Shown here: positions 5,980-9,504 of the stretch, one piece after another | Numbering within the stretch: position 1 is the stretch's first letter | Layout of the letters: each line of letters opens with the position of its first letter | Assembly: GCA_015487405.1 (NCBI GenBank) | Contig: WFPV01000058.1 | Coordinates: forward strand, 1-9,504 | Reading direction: 5' to 3' | Length of the DNA stretch: 9,504 nucleotides | Source of the DNA: Aquifex sp. | GTDB taxonomy: Bacteria; Aquificota; Aquificia; Aquificales; Aquificaceae | The notes under the pieces: generated by a model | What the model was told of the DNA's origin: nothing | The model's input: the letters and a program-made list of their open reading frames with translations, nothing else | The model's database searches: none | Translations under genes and position numbers: made by a program

Positions 5980-8915
5980 ACCTTAACCTCCTGCCATTCT
6001 CCCTTTATATACTTAAAGAACTTTTTCTCTTCTGGGTCAAAGACTATAAAGTTGACCCACTCCTTTCCTACGAGCTCCCTAACACTCTGAACACCTTTGA
6101 GGGTGAGCTGAACGAGTTTTAAGGGAGTTTCCACCACAACAATGAGCCTTATGGGTTCGTGGTGGGGCTTTCCCTCCAAGAGGACTGTCTGGGCGGGGAG
6201 ACCCGTTCTGAGGTCGCTCAAGTTCCCCGTCATCACCCCTATCCTTCCCACCACGTTGTGGTAAACCTTGCTTCCGCTTCCGTAGCTTTCGTTATCTGTA
6301 GCGGAGAAGAAATGCTCCATATTAATCCACTGTCCCACCACCATGGGACCCGCTAAGATGCTCTCAAGGAGCAGTCCTTTTGGGTCCTTTCTGTAGTCGT
6401 AGGAGTGGAGGAAGACTCTTCCCTCCAAGTTTAGACCTTCGGTGAGCTCCCTCCTACCTATCACGAAGGCGTAGTTTCCTGAGAGTCCCCACTCCGGTCT
6501 TACCTGTGTCCAGTCAACGGCGTTGGTCTTCGCAAACTTTTCCGCTTCCTCTTCCGTTTTGCAATCTCCGAAGGGCATAGTTTTGCTCCTTTCTAAGGCG
6601 GTTTTCCTACCTGCAACTTTGAGGTCCCTTTCTACTTCCTCAAGAAGTTTCCTGTGTTCCTCAGGAAGGTTTTCCGTGTCGTAGAACTTTACCTCGTCAG
6701 TAGTGGTGTCGTGTAGACCGGGAACGAAGTAGGTATCTTCCGGTATCTCTATACCTTTCGTTTTCAGGATTTCTCTTACCTTCCTATCGTTAGCCATTGC
6801 GGCAAATACTCTCGCGTTTATGAGCCCGTTTTCCCCACCGCATGCTCCGCAGTCCAACGCCGCCTCGTAGGGATTGTTATCGGAGGTGCTTCCGTGTCCT
6901 ATAACGAGAACGAGTTTTCCGAAGTTTTCTGTCAATCCTATGGACCTTAAAGCCTTTTCAATGTAGAAAGCCTTTTCGTGAGGGGTGAATCCCACCTTTG
7001 CGAGCTTTTCTAAGTAAAGTTGCTGATATCCTCTGTCTATCTTGTAGACCTTCCTGAGTTTATCAATGAATTCCTTAAGCTTTTCTTCAGAGATTCCGAG
7101 TATCTTTGCGGTCTCACCGTTTTCCGCCTCCCCGAAAGCTAACCTTCTAAGTCTCTCAAGGAGGTAGTAGGGAAACTTCTTTATGCCGAGCTCACACTCT
7201 AAAGCGAAGGCTATGAGCTCATACTGGAGAGTTTCAACGATTCTAAGAGCTTCTTCTTTGGAGAGTTTATCTACGAGCAGTTCCCTTGCTTTTTTCTTGG
7301 GGAAGAAACGTTCCCTAAATTTTGCGTATTCTAAGGGAAAGAAGGTTTTTCCTATCATATCAAAACCAAAGAGAAAACCTATGGCCTCAACGGTTATGTA
7401 TGGTGTGAGGACGTTGTTCTTGAGGTCCTTTAGAATCTTCTCCGAGACCTTGTGAAACTCTTCAATCTCGGGCTCAACCTTCTTGTCCATAAGTTCTAAT
7501 ACCACGTTCTTGGGCTTTATTAAAACGGGGCAGAGGTAGGTCTCGTGTCCCTTTTCCAGCTCTATGAAGCTTATGGGAACACCAAAGAATCCCGCTATAC
7601 CGAAGGTCTGGTATTTATCACTCACCTGTTCCAGGTTTCTCCTGAGTCTCTCCGAGCGAACGTCTATGCAGAAGAGTGCCTGAATCTTCCCTTTTTTGGT
7701 CTTGCCGGCGTTCCGCTTTATGCCCTTCAGGAGCTTTTCCTCGTAGCTCCTTTCTAAAGCCTTTAGCCATATAAATCCCTCTTCCTCTTCAAATTTTCTG
7801 TAAAGCTCGTATAGCTCTGTTAGCCCTAAATCCAGCTCTCCCTCTTCTTTTAGTTTGAGGAGGAAACCTTCCCACTTGTCGGAGAGAAACTTCGCCTTCT
7901 GTTCCACATAATAGTTAAAGTAGGCTGAAGGACTCCCGTAACTTAAAACTTCTTCCACTTCTTCAATTAGCCAAGGGACTACGCTTCCTGTGTTGATCTC
8001 TCTTCTGAGGAAAACTTCTTCGGGCTTTTCCTTAATAAGTCTTAAAAGCTCTGGGTAAGTGAAAGGAACGTTTTCTTCTTTAGCGATATCTATGTACGTC
8101 AAAAGCCTTACAGCTAAGTAATCAACAAGGTCCACGGGATACTTCTGTTGCCAGTAGTAGAACTTATTTGAACTCCTCCACTTTATGAAGCTGGTCCAAC
8201 CGTGGAGTTTGGAAAGCTCCAGTCTCAATTTCTCTTCCCAGAGCTCTTCGGGAATCCCAAGCTCCCTAAGTGCGTATACTAAGGCTTCTTCCGATGAGTC
8301 AAAACTTTCTCCCGAATCCCTTAACCTCTGCCAAGCTTTAAAGAACCCTTCATCCCTGTAGGGAAGCTCCCAAACTGCCTGTCCTTCGTCAAGGAACGAA
8401 GCACAGAACCTTATAAGCCTTTCGTTTATCTCGTCCGTTATCTCCGTCCCGTATAACTTGTCAACGAACTCGGAGAGAGTTTCCTCTTCCTCTAATATCT
8501 TTAGTAATTTCTCCCTTACTTTTTCCGGCTCCAGCTCTTTTTTAAAGGGGTCCTTAAGCTCTCCACTTCCGATAAAGTTGATTTCTTCCGGTATGAGCTC
8601 AGGATTGTTAACTATAAAGTGGAAAAATCCTTCAGCTATCTTTTCATCTTTAAAGAATTCCTCAAGCTCTTCTTTCAAGATTTCTTCTTTGATTTTTTCC
8701 TTTTTCAGGAACTCTACATACTCCTTCCTGGACAAGAAAGGTCTTCCGTGGAAGTATTTCTCTCCAAGTTTAACCGCTTCCCTGAAGGTGAAGTTTTCAA
8801 GCCCGTGGAGGGGATTGTGGTGAACGAAGTTCCGCATAGGCCAGAAAAAGGGAAGTGCCTCTCCCGCTAAGAATACAATGCTCCTTATCTTTAACTTTTC
8901 TCCGAGCTTGCTCAT
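5976..8915 (-). CDS. dabA: DabA, inorganic carbon transporter catalytic subunit (DUF2309/UPF0753)
   Basis: DabA is a membrane-associated protein distantly related to beta-carbonic anhydrases. With a NuoL-like membrane partner it drives energy-coupled, one-way hydration of CO2 to bicarbonate and so accumulates inorganic carbon. In this 979-residue copy the N-terminal family motif is RNFVHHNPLHGLENFTFREA (28-47). The zinc site is complete: Cys416 and Asp418 in FCIDVRSER, His674 in VIGHGSTS and Cys689 in DCGACGG. The CxD and His-to-Cys spacings (2 and 15) equal those I recall for Halothiobacillus DabA2 (C351, D353, H524, C539). GLHDTTTDEV (733-742) and the highly conserved block FLHSYD through GLPAQTV (835-911), including GPMVVGQWIN, follow. 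The segment between the two zinc half-sites is about 85 residues longer than in that protein and is rich in Lys and Glu. ATG 8915 overlaps the upstream stop as ATGA, with an AGGGGG-like site 7-8 nt upstream. Confidence 0.95.
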   Translation of the reverse strand: MSKLGEKLKIRSIVFLAGEALPFFWPMRNFVHHNPLHGLENFTFREAVKLGEKYFHGRPFLSRKEYVEFLKKEKIKEEILKEELEEFFKDEKIAEGFFHFIVNNPELIPEEINFIGSGELKDPFKKELEPEKVREKLLKILEEEETLSEFVDKLYGTEITDEINERLIRFCASFLDEGQAVWELPYRDEGFFKAWQRLRDSGESFDSSEEALVYALRELGIPEELWEEKLRLELSKLHGWTSFIKWRSSNKFYYWQQKYPVDLVDYLAVRLLTYIDIAKEENVPFTYPELLRLIKEKPEEVFLRREINTGSVVPWLIEEVEEVLSYGSPSAYFNYYVEQKAKFLSDKWEGFLLKLKEEGELDLGLTELYELYRKFEEEEGFIWLKALERSYEEKLLKGIKRNAGKTKKGKIQALFCIDVRSERLRRNLEQVSDKYQTFGIAGFFGVPISFIELEKGHETYLCPVLIKPKNVVLELMDKKVEPEIEEFHKVSEKILKDLKNNVLTPYITVEAIGFLFGFDMIGKTFFPLEYAKFRERFFPKKKARELLVDKLSKEEALRIVETLQYELIAFALECELGIKKFPYYLLERLRRLAFGEAENGETAKILGISEEKLKEFIDKLRKVYKIDRGYQQLYLEKLAKVGFTPHEKAFYIEKALRSIGLTENFGKLVLVIGHGSTSDNNPYEAALDCGACGGENGLINARVFAAMANDRKVREILKTKGIEIPEDTYFVPGLHDTTTDEVKFYDTENLPEEHRKLLEEVERDLKVAGRKTALERSKTMPFGDCKTEEEAEKFAKTNAVDWTQVRPEWGLSGNYAFVIGRRELTEGLNLEGRVFLHSYDYRKDPKGLLLESILAGPMVVGQWINMEHFFSATDNESYGSGSKVYHNVVGRIGVMTGNLSDLRTGLPAQTVLLEGKPHHEPIRLIVVVETPLKLVQLTLKGVQSVRELVGKEWVNFIVFDPEEKKFFKYIKGEWQEVKV
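5986..5992 (-). promoter_or_regulatory. Strong ribosome binding site of the P-II-like gene
   Basis: Read on the minus strand the bases are AGGAGGT, six nucleotides before ATG 5979 and inside the last codons of dabA. The site decides the start of the P-II-like protein in favour of the longer form with eight extra N-terminal residues. It also suggests the regulator can be translated well in its own right, as well as by coupling to dabA through the ATGA overlap. Confidence 0.75.
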
Positions 8916-9504
8916 CTCAGAACCCCCTTCTTCTTTCCTCCGATTAACTCCTTAAAGAGCTTTCCGAATGCCGCTGTCCAGAAGACATTTACTAAAGAAA
9001 ACAGGAAAGCCTTCACCGGGGAGGCAATTATCTCACCCACTACGAATGTATAGAAAACCACAAAAGGAGTGTAAGCGAATATAAGAGCGTAAGCCAGAGG
9101 TTTATTTATATCTAAAAGACCTCCGGTAATCCTAAAAGACGTAGTGCCATAAAGCTCCCTGATTCTTTCCGCTATCAGAATTAGGAGAACGAAGCTAAGG
9201 GCATAGGGAACCGTAGAAACCTCAAGTGCGAGAGCCAAGCCTGCCACGGAGAAGAACAAAAATCTCAGGAATGAATTGAAGCTGTCCGATGAGAGCAGTT
9301 TCAAGGCGTAAAAGAGGGAAGACAGGTAAGCTACTATTCTAAGGGAAGGATGAACAGCCTCGGAAAGAACTACAAAGTATCCTAAGAAAAGCAATAAAGG
9401 ATATATGGTAAGATTCTTTCCGTAGGCTTTTTTTAGGAACACCGAGTAAATAAAGGAAACGGGAACTATCGGGAGTAGTATTACCGCAATAAGGTTTATA
9501 AGCA
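8912..9504 (-). CDS. Polytopic membrane protein, N-terminal part outside window; candidate DabB-like partner
   Basis: The frame is open from the right window edge to the TGA at 8914-8912, showing 196 residues. An internal GTG at 9442 could be taken as a start (176 residues). However, the 20 residues before it (LINLIAVILLPIVPVSFIYS) form a clean transmembrane segment and no ribosome site precedes that GTG, so the gene almost certainly begins beyond the window. About six to seven hydrophobic segments are visible (around 1-22, 31-50, 53-70, 78-93, 97-113, 135-160 and 163-185), with a basic tail GGKKKGVLR. In known DAB systems dabA is paired with a NuoL/Mrp-antiporter-like subunit, DabB. The segment ALIFAYTPFVVFYTFVVGE could be the diverged late helices of that fold, but I see no diagnostic motif. 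It could instead be a NuoN/HyfE-like or unrelated membrane subunit. Its TGA overlaps the dabA ATG, so the two are translationally coupled. Confidence 0.72.
   Translation of the reverse strand, partial: LINLIAVILLPIVPVSFIYSVFLKKAYGKNLTIYPLLLFLGYFVVLSEAVHPSLRIVAYLSSLFYALKLLSSDSFNSFLRFLFFSVAGLALALEVSTVPYALSFVLLILIAERIRELYGTTSFRITGGLLDINKPLAYALIFAYTPFVVFYTFVVGEIIASPVKAFLFSLVNVFWTAAFGKLFKELIGGKKKGVLR

Noticed and set aside
8458..8823. Plus-strand open frame of 121 codons opposite dabA
   Set aside because: It is Ser/Phe-rich low-complexity sequence antisense to the Glu/Lys-rich N-terminal region of dabA, as expected for a shadow frame; no domain pattern is visible.
8912..9442. A complete 176-residue membrane protein starting at GTG 9442
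   Set aside because: The frame stays open to the window edge, the upstream 20 residues form a transmembrane helix and there is no ribosome site before the GTG, so this is better read as a partial gene.

Overview
The window is a compact, almost wholly coding piece of a bacterial chromosome. Only about 146 of 9504 bases (1611-1728 and 4963-4990) lie outside genes. The proteins are rich in Lys, Glu, Ile, Val, Tyr and Arg with few Gln residues. Genes are packed with 4-14 bp overlaps, and GC content is moderate. This composition, plus a DabA-type inorganic carbon module beside a UbiE-like quinone methyltransferase, suggests a thermophilic autotroph of the Aquificae (Aquifex-like). That assignment is an inference from style and gene content, not from a database match.

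Layout. Bases 1-1610 (minus) hold arginyl-tRNA synthetase, whose C-terminal end runs off the left edge. A 118-bp AT-rich divergent spacer follows. On the plus strand come recJ (single-strand exonuclease, 1729-3342) and, overlapping it by 14 bp, a small DUF2227-like membrane protein with metal-ligand-type His/Asp motifs (3329-3820). This meets truD (tRNA pseudouridine-13 synthase, minus, 3817-4962) tail to tail with a 4-bp overlap. A 28-bp divergent spacer separates truD from a UbiE/MenG-like methyltransferase (plus, 4991-5644), which again ends in a 4-bp convergent overlap with the next unit.

The right-hand 3.9 kb (5641-9504, minus) is the most interesting part. It is a tightly coupled run of three genes, read from right to left. 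The first is a polytopic membrane protein whose N-terminal part lies outside the window. The second is a 979-residue DabA (DUF2309/UPF0753) with an intact Cys-x-Asp...His-x14-Cys zinc site. The third is a small, diverged P-II-like protein. Both junctions are ATGA stop/start overlaps. The likely reading is an energy-coupled inorganic carbon uptake system (DabA plus membrane partner) with its own P-II-type regulator, supplying CO2/bicarbonate for autotrophic carbon fixation. The P-II-like protein keeps the GlnB N-terminal register but has a shorter T-loop with no uridylylatable tyrosine and no canonical B-loop, so it is probably a carbon or nucleotide sensor rather than a nitrogen regulator.

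I saw no tRNA or rRNA gene, insertion sequence, CRISPR array, convincing terminator or frameshift.
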